Below, piece after piece: positions 27,272 through 39,500 of a stretch of DNA of 64,000 nt (positions are counted from its first letter, which is position 1; each line of letters starts with the position of its first letter). This DNA comes from Allium sativum. Lineage: Eukaryota > Streptophyta > Magnoliopsida > Asparagales > Amaryllidaceae. The stretch covers positions 357,675,863 to 357,739,862 of the forward strand of contig CM060915.1 in the NCBI GenBank assembly GCA_030737875.1, given 5' to 3'. Both the position numbers and the translations under genes were made by a program. A model generated the notes under the pieces. It ran no database searches. It worked only from the letters and a program-made list of their open reading frames with translations, and was not told the origin of the DNA.

Positions 27272-27885
27272 ATGTTAGGTCCTCCGACCACTGCTGCTAG
27301 CACTGTCGCTCCTCCCCCTTACTTCCTGTTTAAGGCCGACCTCCTGGAATTCAACGTAGTTGCCACCAAAAAGGCATCGGTCATACAAATGAGGTCGCAA
27401 TCGGGTTTAGCAATTTATTCAGGTTTGTCTTTGATTTTAAAAAAAATTCTTGGAGTTTGATCTGAATGTTTTTAGAGCTCGCGGTTTATATGTTTGTACA
27501 CTATTTTGGGTTCCTTCCAAACTGGAGAAAGGATCAGTATAAATAGGGGGATTAAAGGATGAGCACAACATCCCTTTCATCTAGCATGTGAGGTTGGCCT
27601 GTCGAGTGTAGTACTAGGTAGCTGGACAAATATCAGACCTTTGATTTGAAGATTCGTGAAGCATTTCCTTTGGCAAGAAGCAAGAGTAGGGGACGGAAGT
27701 GATGTAGAGTAGGCTACAGTGATTAGTGGTCTGTATGCAGTGCATTTTCTGATGTAATTGGTTAGGTTGAGGTGGATTTTGCATGAATACACATGCGATT
27801 TTCGATCAAATCAGAATTTTTTACGATTATATTTATCAGTTGTATGACCGAGTGATGGAAATATGGTCAGATAATTTGATGCAAG
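27272..27885 (+). pseudogene. Captured exon-intron-like gene fragment (left copy)
   Basis: An ATG frame beginning MLGPPTTAASTVAPPPYF runs to a donor-like TTCAG/GTTTG at 27422. A second frame, MNTHAIFDQIRIFYDYIYQL, starts at 27783 and reaches a strong donor-like CAAG/GTATGT at 27885. The spacing and splice-like edges suggest at least two exons of a captured plant gene 5' end. The protein is not recognised and the exon calls are inference. Sequence past the second donor continues as GC-poor intron-like DNA. Confidence 0.35.
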
Positions 27886-29214
27886 GTATGTATACTATGA
27901 ATTCTCTTGTCATAGCCTTTTTAATCTACAAGTCTGGTTTTGTACAATACCCCCTTTTTCTTTTGTTGATTCCAAGCTGAGATTATTATCTCATGAGTTG
28001 AAAGTCGGTTCTTTGTTTTGATTGCTCTCTTTCTTGGTCTGTGAATGTAACTTGAGATTTTTATGGCTTGCTTTACGAGGTGGATTCATTATTTACGCTG
28101 GGTTCTTAATGACGTGATAATCCTATGTTAGTATGGGTTAGCTTCACCATGAAGTTGTAAGGGTTAGCTGCTCATGCGAATTTAGGGTAGTATGAATTTT
28201 CATGTCTGCTCCTTCTTGTCTTAGGTCTGCGTCGATGTGAATATACAGGCAGAGCTATTACTTGGATTGGAAGGGATAGGAAAAATAGGTCCGTAGGTTT
28301 CATTTGTTGGCTATGTGGAAGGGATGGGTATACAACTTGACAGCCAAGTGATACTGTACACTAGTTGTCCTTCTGCCTAGCCTAAGCGTTTTGATCAGCT
28401 ATCCATGTGCGATTTCATTTTGTATAATAAAGGCAGTTTTGAGATTTCGGTAACAAATTTGCAAATAAACATATACTTGGATTATATATATACTCTGCCA
28501 AGTCCAGCAAAGTCAGGATGATATGTATGTTTCAGAAGTATACCTTTAGCTTTTGTCATGTTTGAAGGACATATAAATAATTCAGTTAAAGTGTATGTAG
28601 TCCGGCTATGTAGTATTCCATTTATTGTCGATTTTTAATCGTACTTCCAACAGTTTCAACCAATTATCTTGGTGTTATTGATTCTCAACCAAAATTAGTT
28701 TGCAAGTTTTGCGCTTGGGAATCCAAATAGAAAACTGAGTAGCAACACATCGACAAATGAGTGAAATTGCTAGTAGGAGTGGTGTTATTACGGTATCTCA
28801 AAATAGATGCATATATAATTATAAATAATATAACAAAACACCTATTATAACTATAGAAAATGTGAAAATTACCGTTTGAATTATATAATACATAAAAAAA
28901 ATCTTTATATTTTGAATTTCATCTTATGTGTTCCTTAAACTATACCGATATATCCCCAAATATAGCCCCGCTAGAACTTTTGGTATCTCGACCGCTATGA
29001 AAACGCGGAGTGCTTTAATTGCCCAAATCCAATTTACACAACATTGCAAGTTCAACTATTCTGATTATTTTGGAATTTAATTTATTATCCCATTACGTAT
29101 TATATTAATTACATATTCAAATATCTAAATTTTAACTATTCTGAATTATCAACCCAATATATATAATACTTAAATAAATTAACTATTAAATCGCTAAAAT
29201 TTTGGGATGTTACA

Positions 29215-29228
29215 TTCCTTCCCCCTTA
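29215..29228 (-). other. Polypurine tract of B2
   Basis: Plus-strand TTCCTTCCCCCTTA abuts the left LTR, giving a purine run on the minus strand next to the 3' LTR. Confidence 0.85.
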
Positions 29229-30659
29229 ATAGAATTTCGTCCCCGAAATTGCTAAGGTAGAAAACAAACCCTACTGACTGGGTTAAAATTTATTTGTTTA
29301 CTTCTTTAACTTCATTTTCAACTGAATCAATTTATTCCAATTAAAATATTAATTTATACCTACTAACGAAAATTTCCAAAAATTCTGAAAATTTTCTAAC
29401 ACCCGAAATTTTCGAAAAATTTCGCTAACACCTCCTTTGTACGGCTCAATCGGTACAACCACAACTTGCCTCTCTAGGCCTTCTCCAACCCAAAAGAAAT
29501 CAAAAAGCCAAGCGGCTTGCCGATTCGGTGCATAAAACCTCATACGGAAATTTAAACATGTACTTTTTTGTCGAGCATATCATTATATCCTTGCACTTGC
29601 TTCTACTCAATATCTGTTGATCATATATCCATCTATACCAATCGATTTCCAATCGATTTCAATTAATCAAATCTCAACACAATTATTCGCTCGTATCCAA
29701 GCCAAATCTCATTCTCAACTCAAATGCCATTACCAATTTCAACTATTAACTTACCCGGCCAAAACGATTCCAGATTCCCATCTCACAATCCAATTTTACT
29801 CGATACCATTCTATTTCAATTCAATTCCAGCTTGTTTTCACAAACTTCTATTTAAATTTGTTTTAATTCAAACAATCTTTTCCTGGGAGTTTTAAATAAC
29901 TTTCCTTTTCACAAAAGTCAAATATTCCTTTTTGGATTTCAAACAATTTGTCTTTCTTAAAACAATTCAAAACCAAAATTTTTGGTAGTAATCCATCACT
30001 TAGAACTCAAAAATGAACACTGATGATGTGGCCAGCATCATCAGAGTTATTTCCCAGCTACTGAACCGAGTTCAATACTATATCATTTCAAAACTCAAAA
30101 TTTAAGCACTTTCATTTTGAAATCTATTTCAAAATACTATACGCAAAGCTCGTAAACCAATTTAAAATCTCCCAGGATTTTGAAATTTTCTTATATTTAA
30201 CTCAAATCCATTTACGAACACTTTTTCCCTGGGTTTTAATTTCAATTCTGATTTAATTAATCTGCTTTTATATTATACGAACTCTAATTGGTTATTTATT
30301 TAACCATTTCAATTATAATCAACCAACATATCCAATATACTATAATATTTTAAATATAAATATTTTCTTTATATCGAAATATACGTTGGGTGAAATTATC
30401 TCATTTACCCTCTTTCAAAACATACTGCGTCGGTTTATCGTATTCAAGTGTTTAGTGACCCCTATCGATACAGTGGATCAAACTGGTCGACCAGAATTCA
30501 CAAATGACTCAACCAATAAATCTCCACAATAAAAAATAATTTTTATAAAATCTACAAATACGTTCACTCGTATATATACACTCAAACTCAATCTAGGGTA
30601 TTACTAACCCTATCTCTACTGAGTCACGCCATAGAGCCAAGGTAATCACTTAACCTTCA

Positions 30660-30671
30660 GCTCTGATACCA
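30660..30671 (-). other. B2 primer binding site (initiator Met tRNA type)
   Basis: Minus-strand TGGTATCAGAGC, one base from the LTR terminus at 30673. Confidence 0.9.
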
Positions 30672-33632
30672 CTGTAACGACCCAGGATTTTTGACCCCGA
30701 AAAATCAACACAAAACCGCCATGTTGACTATTCGAACATCGGAAATACCTGATCATTAATAGAAAGAAGTTAGAGGGTGAGAATATATATGATAGAAAAT
30801 TAGAATAGAAGAAGAAGAAGATCACTACATAACAGAATCAGAGTAATACGAATCTCACAGCGGAACGAATAAATTATAATATATAACATAACTTTGCAAT
30901 AAAATAATGTACATATATACAATAACATTATCAGAGTACAACACTTACACATAGCGGAAATAACAATAGCTATATAATCATGAAGCCTCCTGCTTCAAGC
31001 TCCTCCAAGTATATCTGTAAAGACCTGAACTACTCGACTGCCCGTACAAAATTGGGCACCCAAGAGTTTAGGGAAAACAAAACAAAATAAACTATGGGTC
31101 AGTCATGGGACTGGTGTGAGTAAACTCTAATAATTTGGTTTAACTTTTCAAAATCCTTTTCAAAAGAAAAGATAATGGTAAGACCGATCTACACATAAAC
31201 GCGAATGGTTTTTACCTTACGATAACCCAAAACAGTTTTGGAAATCAATACTTTTCTGATATTATAATAATGTCTAATCACAAGTAAATAGAATCTAGCA
31301 GAACGCTTGCATCTCACGTTCCACATATATAGTATACAAACAAAAACCGTGGGCTCTTATTGGAGATTGGATTCCGACTATGACAAGGTATGGGACCACC
31401 TGCCGATAGTGTATCTCTAGAGGCGAATACACTGGGTTCAACAAGAACGTCTTGTAACCCGACCCACACATGACCGACCACTCATTTCGTTTAAGCGTAT
31501 CGAATGTATATCACCAACGGTTGGGAGCTACTCACCGTTTCCCGAAAAGGGACAACATCGAACATAGATAAAAGAATGAAATGGATTTTATCTAGGTAGG
31601 TGATATGAACCCTAATGGGAGCGACCCACATAGCCATGATGCCTGCCCGATTTCTATCATTTCCCGGTTGATGAGGCTTGAGGTCATTACGTATCTTTTG
31701 GAACACCTGACCTCCATTCACTTTGAATGCCACATCGTCATAAACACCAAATCACAAATTAATTTCCCCAAAAATACCACGGGTATAAAGCTAAGAGAAA
31801 CGAATTCATCTGCCACCAGACGTAAGTACGTTTGAAGAGACCAACTTACGCGATCCGTTAGATATACTATGTCAGACATTCGTCCATTCACGTTGTCCGG
31901 GGACTGGACAAACCGAAGGCACTATTCTGTAAACGCGATAGCCCTTGAATTACTCCGTCTTCAATTATCTTTATTATATTTGATCGCGACCGTAATTTCC
32001 ATACAGAGTGGGTTTCAGATAATGAATCTGATTCCGGTCTCTCCGTATTGACGATGATAAAATGGCCAAAAACTTCGATAGTTGGTGATTTAACTATCAA
32101 AGAAAAACAGGTGTGCAAATAACGATATTATTTCCATATGGAAATTCTATCGATCAATCATCATTCAACATTTATCTCTTAAATTCACTTATCATTAATT
32201 TATTCATTTTTCATTTCTATATACTCGTAAATTCTTATTTTCTAAATTTAAAAAATATACTTTATTAATCATTTGAAAACATCTCCCTATTCACTTCCAT
32301 TTCTTATTTCCTATATTAGAAAAACATTTTTGATTTCATATTTGAAAAACAATATCTCAACTTCATTTTCTATTTATATTTCTATTTACAGAATTTTTTG
32401 AAAAAAAAATCTCCTTTTAACTTCTAACACTTAAAATCTCATTTAAATTTCCCTTTATAAATGCTGAATTCATATTCCATAAAATATCGATGTTAAACCG
32501 ATTTCTACTTCTCTATATAAGTTCGACTTATATTTTCATTTATCAAAAGATAAATATTTTTATTTAATTTATAAAATATTATTTATAAATTAATCTTCTC
32601 AATTTATCTGTTAAAACATATTCCTATTTAATATCTACTTTGAAACCAACTTCTCGTTGTTCTTTTACATCTTGTCAATTCCCTTTTTATAATTCTATTT
32701 ATTTGTCAAATAATTCATTTATAATATCCTATCTATTTTATATAAATATTTCTTTTCATATATTTTTTTACTTCTTATTACTTCTATTAAGTAATTTACC
32801 AAATCACGGTCTTTTAAACTCCCACGTAACTGTTAATAATTTTATATAGAAGCTTCTTATTTAATTTTCACATATCCCTTCTTTTTATAAAACCTTTTTG
32901 ATTTGTAAAATCCTTATTTTCAATATACACTTCACAAATTCCCTTTTTATAAGACTCTTTTGATTTTATAAACTTCCAAAATTTAATAACCACTTCAAAT
33001 TTCCCTTTACACATTCTTGTATTTCCTTTGGTATTTAAAAGTACCAAATAACGATGATCAAACACACATAATCAACAACAGATTATAAATCACATCATAT
33101 ATCACAATATATGAAAAACAGTGAAATAAATATTGAGGAATCTAGTTGGATCCCTCCAACCTATTTTCCGTGCATCCACAGATGTTAATCAACATAAATA
33201 ACACGAGTATGAAATATTCTGATAAGCAGAATCAATATTCGATTAACGATTTATATATATCGTTATCGATATTTAAATTAATTAACTAGCAGTTCAACCA
33301 AACGGCAAACACACAACAAATCAACCAATATTTATCAATTCTAAAAATACTTTATAAAAATATAAATTGATCCGAGTTAGTGAGATTTACTCATCTTGAT
33401 TTTATCTGTCGAATAAAACCATTCGTTTTAACAAAATTAAACGGTTGTTTAATTTTATCAAAAATTATGATAGTTTCCAATCTGAACCAGATCAGCCCCA
33501 TCTTGTAGTTTGCATCCGTACGGTTTGAATGGAACCAACCGCTCGAAATTCTGATGGTGCACCCACGAGATATCACTTTAACAAGATTGTATAAACATTA
33601 TTAAATTAAACTTATTATTATGTAATTAAATT

Positions 33633-33723
33633 ATGGGCTCACCATATTTCACTCTCCGGCCCAATACTTCTTCAAAGCCCGCGCCCATTGCCTATTTGAA
33701 CCCACGCGACTTCTAAACCCTCA
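33633..33723 (+). promoter_or_regulatory. Antisense site II / telobox promoter-like cluster (right copy)
   Basis: Same motifs and order as at 26950-27040, preserved in the second LTR. Confidence 0.5.
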
Positions 33724-33954
33724 GGCCAAAATTTCCCAATCCCTTTTCTAAAAAAACAAAAGCGAACAGTGCTTTTCTTTGTAAATCTTCACCGCCGTCC
33801 ATCCAGGCATTGGAGCCCACACCATCTGTCTTCTCAGGACCGCCGCTTCCACTTCTTCCCACGTCAGTGATCTTGGCCTCCATCAACCCATCGTCTCACC
33901 AGAGATTTGCTTTGATCAGAAAAGCCACCTTGCCCAAAAAAAACACCTCCGACC

Positions 33955-34568
33955 ATGTTAGGTCCTCCGACCACTGCTGCTAGCACTGTCGCTCCTCCCC
34001 CTTACTTCCTGTTCAAGGCCGACCTCCTGGAATTCAACGTAGTTGCCACCAAAAAGGCATCGGTCATACAAATGAGGTCGCAATCGGGTTTAGCAATTTA
34101 TTCAGGTTTGTCTTTGATTTAAAAAAAATTCTTGGAGTTTGATCTGAATGTTTTTAGAGCTCGCGGTTTATATGTTTGTACACTATTTTGGGTTCCTTCC
34201 AAACTGGAGAAAGGATCAGTATAAATAGGGGGGATTAAAGGATGAGCACAACATCCCTTTCATCTAGCATGTGAGGTTGGCCTGTCGAGTGCAGTACTAG
34301 GTAGTTGGACAAATATCAGACCTTTGATTTGAAGATTCGTGAAGCATTTCCTTTGGCAAGAAGCAAGAGTAGGGGACGGAAGTGATGTAGAGTAGGCTAC
34401 AGTGATTAGTGGTCTGTCTGCAGTGCATTTTCTGATGTAATTGGTTAGGTTGAGGTGGATTTTGCATGAATACACATGCGATTTTCGATCAAATCAGAAT
34501 TTTTTACGATTATATTTATCAGTTGTATGACCGAGTGATGGAAATATGGTCAGATAATTTGATGCAAG
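33955..34568 (+). pseudogene. Captured exon-intron-like gene fragment (right copy)
   Basis: Copy of 27272-27885 with the same ATG, the same frame to the donor-like site at 34105, and the second frame from 34466 to 34568. In-frame identity with the left copy reflects the youth of the LTR pair and is not evidence of selection. Confidence 0.35.
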
Positions 34569-35904
34569 GTATGTATACTATGAATTCTCTTGTCATAGCC
34601 TTTTTAATCTACAAGTCTGGTTTTGTACAATACCCCCTTTTTCTTTTGTTGATTCCAAGCTGAGATTATTATCTCATGAGTTGAAAGTCGGTTCTTTGTT
34701 TTGATTGCTCTCTTTCTTGGTCTGTGAATGTAACTTGAGATTTTTATGGCTTGCTTAACGAGGTGGATTCATTATTTACGCTGGGTTCTTAATGACGTGA
34801 TAATCCTATGTTAGTATGGGTTAGCTTCACCATGAAGTTGTAAGGGTTAGCTGCTCATGCGAATTTAGGGTAGTATGAATTTTCATGTCTGCTCCTTCTT
34901 GTCTTAGGTCTGCGTCGATGTGAATATACAGGCAGAGCTATTACTTGGATTGGAAGGGATAGGAAAAATAGTTCCGTAGGTTTCATTTGTTGGCTATGTG
35001 GAAGGGATGGGTATACAACTTGACAACCAAGTGATACTGTACACTAGTTGTCCTTCTGCCTAGCCTAAGCGTTTTGATCAGCTATCCATGTGCGATTTCA
35101 TTTTGTATAATAAAGGCAGTTTTGAGATTTCGGTAACAAATTTGCAAATAAACATATACTTGGATTATATATATACTCTGCCAAGTCCAGCAAAGTCAGG
35201 ATGATATGTATGTTTCATAAGTATACCTTTAGCTTTTGTCATGTTTGAAGGACATATAAATAATTCAGTTAAAGTGTATGTAGTCCGGCTATGTAGTATT
35301 CCATTTATTGTCGATTTTTAATCGTACTTCCAACAGTTTCAACCAATTATCTTGGTGTTATTGATTCTCAACCAAAATTAGTTTGCAAGTTTTGCGCTTG
35401 GGAATCCAAATATAAAACTGAGTAGCAACACATCGACAAATGAGTGAAATTGCTAGTAGGAGTGGTGTTATTACGGTATCTCAAAATAGATGCATATATA
35501 ATTATAAATAATATAACAAAACACCTATTATAACTATAGAAAATGTGAAAATTACCGTTTGAATTATATAATACATAAAAAAATCTTTATATTTTGAATT
35601 TCATCTTATGTGTTCCTTAAACTATACCGATATATCCCCAAATATAGCCCCGCTAGAACTTTTGGTATCTCGACCGCTATGAAAACGCGGAGTGCTTTAA
35701 TTGCCCAAATCCAATTTACACAACATTGCAAGTTCAACTACTCTGATTATTTTGGAATTTAATTTATTATCCCATTACGTATTATATTAATTACATATTC
35801 AAATATCTAAAATTTAAACTATTCTGAATTATTAACCCAATATATATAAAATACTTAAATAAATTAATTATTAAATCTCTAAAATTCTGGGACGTTACAC
35901 ATGA

Positions 35905-36290
35905 GTATCAAGATATCAAGAGCTCAAGATTATCAAAATAATAGAGTCTAGTTTATATGTAAAACTCCGGTTAGCACTTTCAAATTCTGTTTTCAAATTC
36001 CATTTCAAAATTATTTCAAACTCCTTTCTAAATGATTTCAAATTATTAAGGTTTTTACTTATGGTTTCAAGTATATAGTTTGTGTATATTATAAAGTTTA
36101 TAATATGTGTTTATAATTATAATATATAGTTTTATATCATATAATTTTATAAATATGTTGATATTATATATTACTATGTCTTTATATGTTTTTTACACTT
36201 TAGAAAATTTATTTGAAACGCTGGTTTTGATTAAACAATTCCCAGAATATATATTGGCTTTAACACTTGAAAAATGATTTTGAAAATTCA
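35905..36290 (-). mobile_element. Old minus-strand B-like LTR, piece 2
   Basis: Resumes after B2 with sequence like the left flank (ATATCAAG...CTCA) and carries a TTTTTACTTATGG segment like the TTTTTACC..ACG landmark of other B LTRs. The rest is AT-rich and decayed. Its right limit is approximate. Confidence 0.45.
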
Positions 36291-37080
36291 AAAAACATAT
36301 ATATGTCGACATACGTTATTGGACATGTCGACATATAAACATCACTTTTTTAAATTTCAAAGGAAGTGTCTTTACATTATTTGAAATGTTTCAGAACTTT
36401 TGTAACCTTTGGAACTCTATATAAAAGGGTCATTTTTGAATTTTTAATCACTTTATCTTCTCCTTCTTCATCTCTTCTCTTACCACCATTATTATACTTT
36501 AATTTCTTGATTTCTACACTTATACTTTGCCGATTTCAGCACAAATTATATCATTCTTCTTCTTTTCTCAATCTCTGTCAAATACTCTTTAATTGGAAGT
36601 GCTATTCAAGAGTTATAGGGCTATTGTAATCATTTGGGAATTTTTTGGGAAAGGGTCTTTTCCTTGTAACTAGTAAATCAAGGAAAGGGAGCGATGTTAA
36701 CCTTGTAGCAGTGAAATCAAGGGTGGTTGAATCGGTGTTAACCTTGTAGCCGTGAAATCAAAGCATTGCGTTCGACAAGATGTAGGAGTAATCCGAACCA
36801 GTATAAAATCTGATGTGTTATTTCCTTTTCTGCATTTTGCATTTACTTATATCTGTGTTTGTGATTGTTTCTGTGTTATTTCCTTTTCTGCATTTTGTAT
36901 TTACTTATATCCGTGTCTGTGATTGTTTCCGTGTTAGTGATCGTTCCTGGTGTGATAATCGTTATGTGATTCATAGAGTAATTCAAGATTGTTAAAGATT
37001 TCTATAAAATCCTTATAAACACTATTCACCCCCCTCTAGTTTTAATTTTGCCTTAAGATCCTTATTCCACATCCTTAATT
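36291..37080 (+). mobile_element. Copia-like LTR fragment, plus strand
   Basis: Contains two ATGTCGACAT palindromes (36303, 36325), a TATA box CTATATAAAAGG near 36418, a pyrimidine-rich leader, and CTATTCACCCCCCTCTAG near 37023, a sequence I associate with the 3' end of plant Ty1/copia (SIRE/Maximus-like) LTRs. No primer site or termini could be fixed, so a solo or truncated LTR is the best reading. Confidence 0.45.
36815..36930 (+). repeat. 58-bp tandem duplication
   Basis: Two adjacent copies start at 36815 and 36873 (GTGTTATTTCCTTTTCTGCA...), with a few substitutions and a third partial start at 36931. A second duplicated phrase, TTAACCTTGTAGC.GTGAAA, occurs near 36695 and 36740. Confidence 0.85.
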
Positions 37081-37490
37081 CTATTATGTTGATGTATAGA
37101 TATACAACTTTGATTGTGTATGCTTGTATTGAAAATTGGATGCCAACAATGACCAAAGTAAAGGATCTTACTTATCCGAACCGAATTTGAACATCTCTAG
37201 AGAGATGTTTGAGGATCGAATAACGCTCCTCATACCAACACTAGGCCGAATCATCTCTATTTGCTGATTTTCTCGATGGAAACATGAATATGAAATTCCT
37301 CAGTCGTTACCAACCTCATCCGAGTGCGTTCCGACATCCACATAAAGTAGAGTTTTCCATATAACTAAATACCTTGGTTCCACGCCGTGGGACTACTTTT
37401 CATCTAGAAGGTAATGACCATACACTAATGGAAATGACCCATATAACCTTGCCGCATTTATCTTGTTTTAGGCAATTACCAGGGTGTGAG
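37081..37490 (-). mobile_element. Old minus-strand B-like LTR, piece 3
   Basis: Aligns by eye with B1 LTR 2740-3060: ATTGAAAATTGGATGCCAAC against ATTGGAGATTGGATTCCAAC, a shared ATCTCTAGAGA segment, and CTAATGGAAATGACCCATAT against CTAATGGGAGCGACCCACAT. It ends at A1 and continues at 45539. Confidence 0.7.
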
Positions 37491-37743
37491 TGTAACAACC
37501 CGTATTTTCAATAACCTGTTATAACATAAATCGAGGCAGAATTTAATTCAAAAATCTGAATCAAGGGAAACGGGCTATGCCATTGCGTTCGTCTCGGAAA
37601 AATACGCGAAATAGAGTCCGAGTTTTCGAAAATCGGAGTCCGTATGACCCGATTAAGGCCCAACGAAGTTTTCAGAAAATTTCAAAGTAAAAACAGATTT
37701 CAAATTCAAGTTTGAATTTGGAAAATTGGGCCAGTTTGGGCCA

Positions 37744-37838
37744 GGCGGGAAAATTCCCGCCAGAGTACCCAAGTCGACAGCCCTGTCGACTTGGGAGTCG
37801 ACTTGGTTGGACCCAAGTCGACAGCCCTGTCGACTTGG
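37744..37838. promoter_or_regulatory. U3 palindromes: E2F-like site pair and GTCGAC hairpins
   Basis: GGCGGGAAAATTCCCGCC (37744-37761) is a perfect palindrome formed by two facing E2F-like TTCCCGCC sites. At 37768-37795 arms CCCAAGTCGACAG and CTGTCGACTTGGG flank a 2-base centre, and the motif recurs at 37812-37838. Six GTCGAC cores lie in about 85 bp. The equivalents in A2 (49601-49695) keep the palindromes although surrounding bases have changed. A role in transcription is inferred from position upstream of the TATA box. Confidence 0.6.
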
Positions 37839-37975
37839 CTGTCGACTTGGTCCAGCCGGGCAGTTCTGCCTGGTGCACCATTTTGAGATTGTGTTGAGCT
37901 TGGGGGCCAGATTCGGTTTTGAGGGCTGAGATTGGAACTAGGGTTTAATCCTAGGGTTGAAACTAGTCCTAATCT

Positions 37976-37987
37976 CTATAAATAAGG
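37976..37987 (+). promoter_or_regulatory. A1 LTR TATA box
   Basis: CTATAAATAAGG, conserved in the 3' LTR (42939-42950) and in both A2 LTRs (49835, 56183). Transcription would be expected to start roughly 30 bases downstream. Confidence 0.65.
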
Positions 37988-38289
37988 CCCTAACCTAACC
38001 CTAAATCATCATTATTCATTCATACAACTAAACTATGGCAAAATCAATCCTCTCATGGCCTCCACTCTCTTCATAAAATTCCTAAGAGATTTTCCATGCA
38101 TACAAGTATTTTCAAGCTTGTATGAGCATCATTAGCTTGCATTCAAGTCAAGTTTCTATATTTGCATCATTAAGAAAGAGTTTTGATCATTTTGGCTCAA
38201 GGGTTTTGCTTGCATTTTGGGTTTATTTGATTGCATAAGGGCTTTGGCATTGTAAGCCCTATTCTACTTTCATACTTAAACTCTAAAGT

Positions 38290-38560
38290 TAAATGTATGA
38301 TATGCAAGTTTATCATGATGTAATATGCAAGTTTATATGCAAGTTTACTATGCTAAGATATGCAAGTTTATCATGTTGTAATATGCAAGTTTATATGCAA
38401 GTATGTCATGTTATGATATGCAAGTTTATATGCAAGTTTACTATGCTAAGATATGCAAGTTTATCATGTTGTAATATGCAAGTTTATATGCAAGTATGTC
38501 ATGTTATGATATGCAAGTTTATATGCAAGTATGCCATGTTATGATATGCAAGTATGTTAT
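38290..38560 (+). repeat. ATGCAAGT repeat with a 93-bp higher-order unit
   Basis: ATATGCAAGTTTAT-type words are arranged in a 93-bp unit present a little over twice. The period is a multiple of three, which is why an 83-codon open frame runs through it; that frame is a repeat artefact. The same array is in the 3' LTR near 43253-43520. The A2 LTR has only scattered ATGCAAGTT words here. Confidence 0.85.
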
Positions 38561-39363
38561 GCAAGTTTGGGATGATCATCTTGTTCATGTTATCATGTTA
38601 TGCAAGCTTATCTTGAGTATGTGAACATAAAGCTTCAAGCTTTAGGCTAAAGGTTGCATTTTGGCAACATGTAAGTTATCATATCCTTTATGATAACTTG
38701 CATGTGAGGCTAAATGCGAACTTATGGCCATTTCTACATGTCATTTAGCACCATGTATCACCAATATGCCAAGTTTGGTTTTATGCATGCTTTTGAGGCC
38801 TAAAAATGTAATATGCAAGTGTATGAACATATGAACATTTCATATGCCACCATGTTAAACTTGTGGCTTCAATACCTTTATGTCATGATTATGCCAAGTT
38901 CCCTCTTTCTATCCTTTATGCGCTATTGCGATATGTAAGCGATGGGATTGCGTTTGGGGTTGGGTAAACTTAAAAGACATAAAAACATAAGCTTGGGAAT
39001 TTACCTATTAAGTTAGGTCTACCCATTGGGAATTTACCTATTAAGTTAGGTCTACCCAATTGCTTGAAAACTTGTAATGTGTTTTGGAAACATGATGGAC
39101 ATGACACTTAGAAAAGATAAGTGTGACCAACTCGAGGTTGGGTTGAGTTTGTAGCGTAAACCTACCCGGAACCGACCGGCTTAACTAGTTGCTACAAATA
39201 ATAGGACCCAATGTGAGAAGTTGGCCATGTTGTACCTTGAACCCGAGGTTAGACCAAGTTGTGGTGTAAAGCTACCCGGACCCGCCCGGCTTAACTAGTA
39301 ACCACAACAAGGTCTAATGTGAGAGGTTAAGGCGCATTAAATTAATTAATGCCTCGTGATTAG

Positions 39364-39500
39364 GGTTAAGTCATGGTCCACTTAATACTTAACCAATTTG
39401 GACTTGGTAGATTAATCAGGGTTAAGTCGTGAACTCATCGTTACACTTAACCAAGTTAATCCATGATTAGCAAGAGGGTTAAACCGTACTTAACCCACTA
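39364..39500 (+). repeat. GGTTAAG units, about three copies
   Basis: A short version of the array seen at 34-430 and 51117-51850; the A1 3' LTR copy is at 44327-44463. Confidence 0.75.

Larger units (their letters stand above)
23982..29214 (-). repeat. B2 3' LTR (left copy)
   Basis: Plus-strand reading runs from TGTAACGACCC to GGGATGTTACA. It holds an AT-rich middle (25430-26440) and a plus-strand gene-like module (26950-27885). Confidence 0.9.
29215..30672 (-). mobile_element. B2 interior, non-coding
   Basis: About 1.46 kb with the same polypurine-side sequence (AATTGCTAAGGTA, plus reading) and the same primer-side leader as B1. No gag or pol motif was found. Short open frames on both strands are AT-rich noise. 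Confidence 0.8.
23982..35899 (-). mobile_element. B2: complete young non-autonomous LTR retrotransposon
   Basis: An 11.9-kb element on the minus strand with LTRs of 5233 and 5227 bp, an interior of about 1.46 kb, a primer binding site at 30660-30671, a polypurine tract at 29215-29228, and a target duplication CACGA/CATGA (23977-23981 and 35900-35904, one C/T difference). The LTRs agree over long stretches with only sparse differences, so insertion is fairly recent. There is no recognisable gag or pol. Termini, leader and many LTR segments are shared with B1, but most of the LTR is diverged, so it is a sister family. Confidence 0.9.
30673..35899 (-). repeat. B2 5' LTR (right copy)
   Basis: Partner of 23982-29214, six bases shorter. 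Differences seen are isolated substitutions and homopolymer changes. Confidence 0.9.

Noticed and set aside
38293..38544. 83-codon open frame (Met/Cys/Gln-rich)
   Set aside because: It is the translation of the 93-bp ATGCAAGT repeat, whose period is a multiple of three. It occurs in both A1 LTRs and has no protein-like composition.
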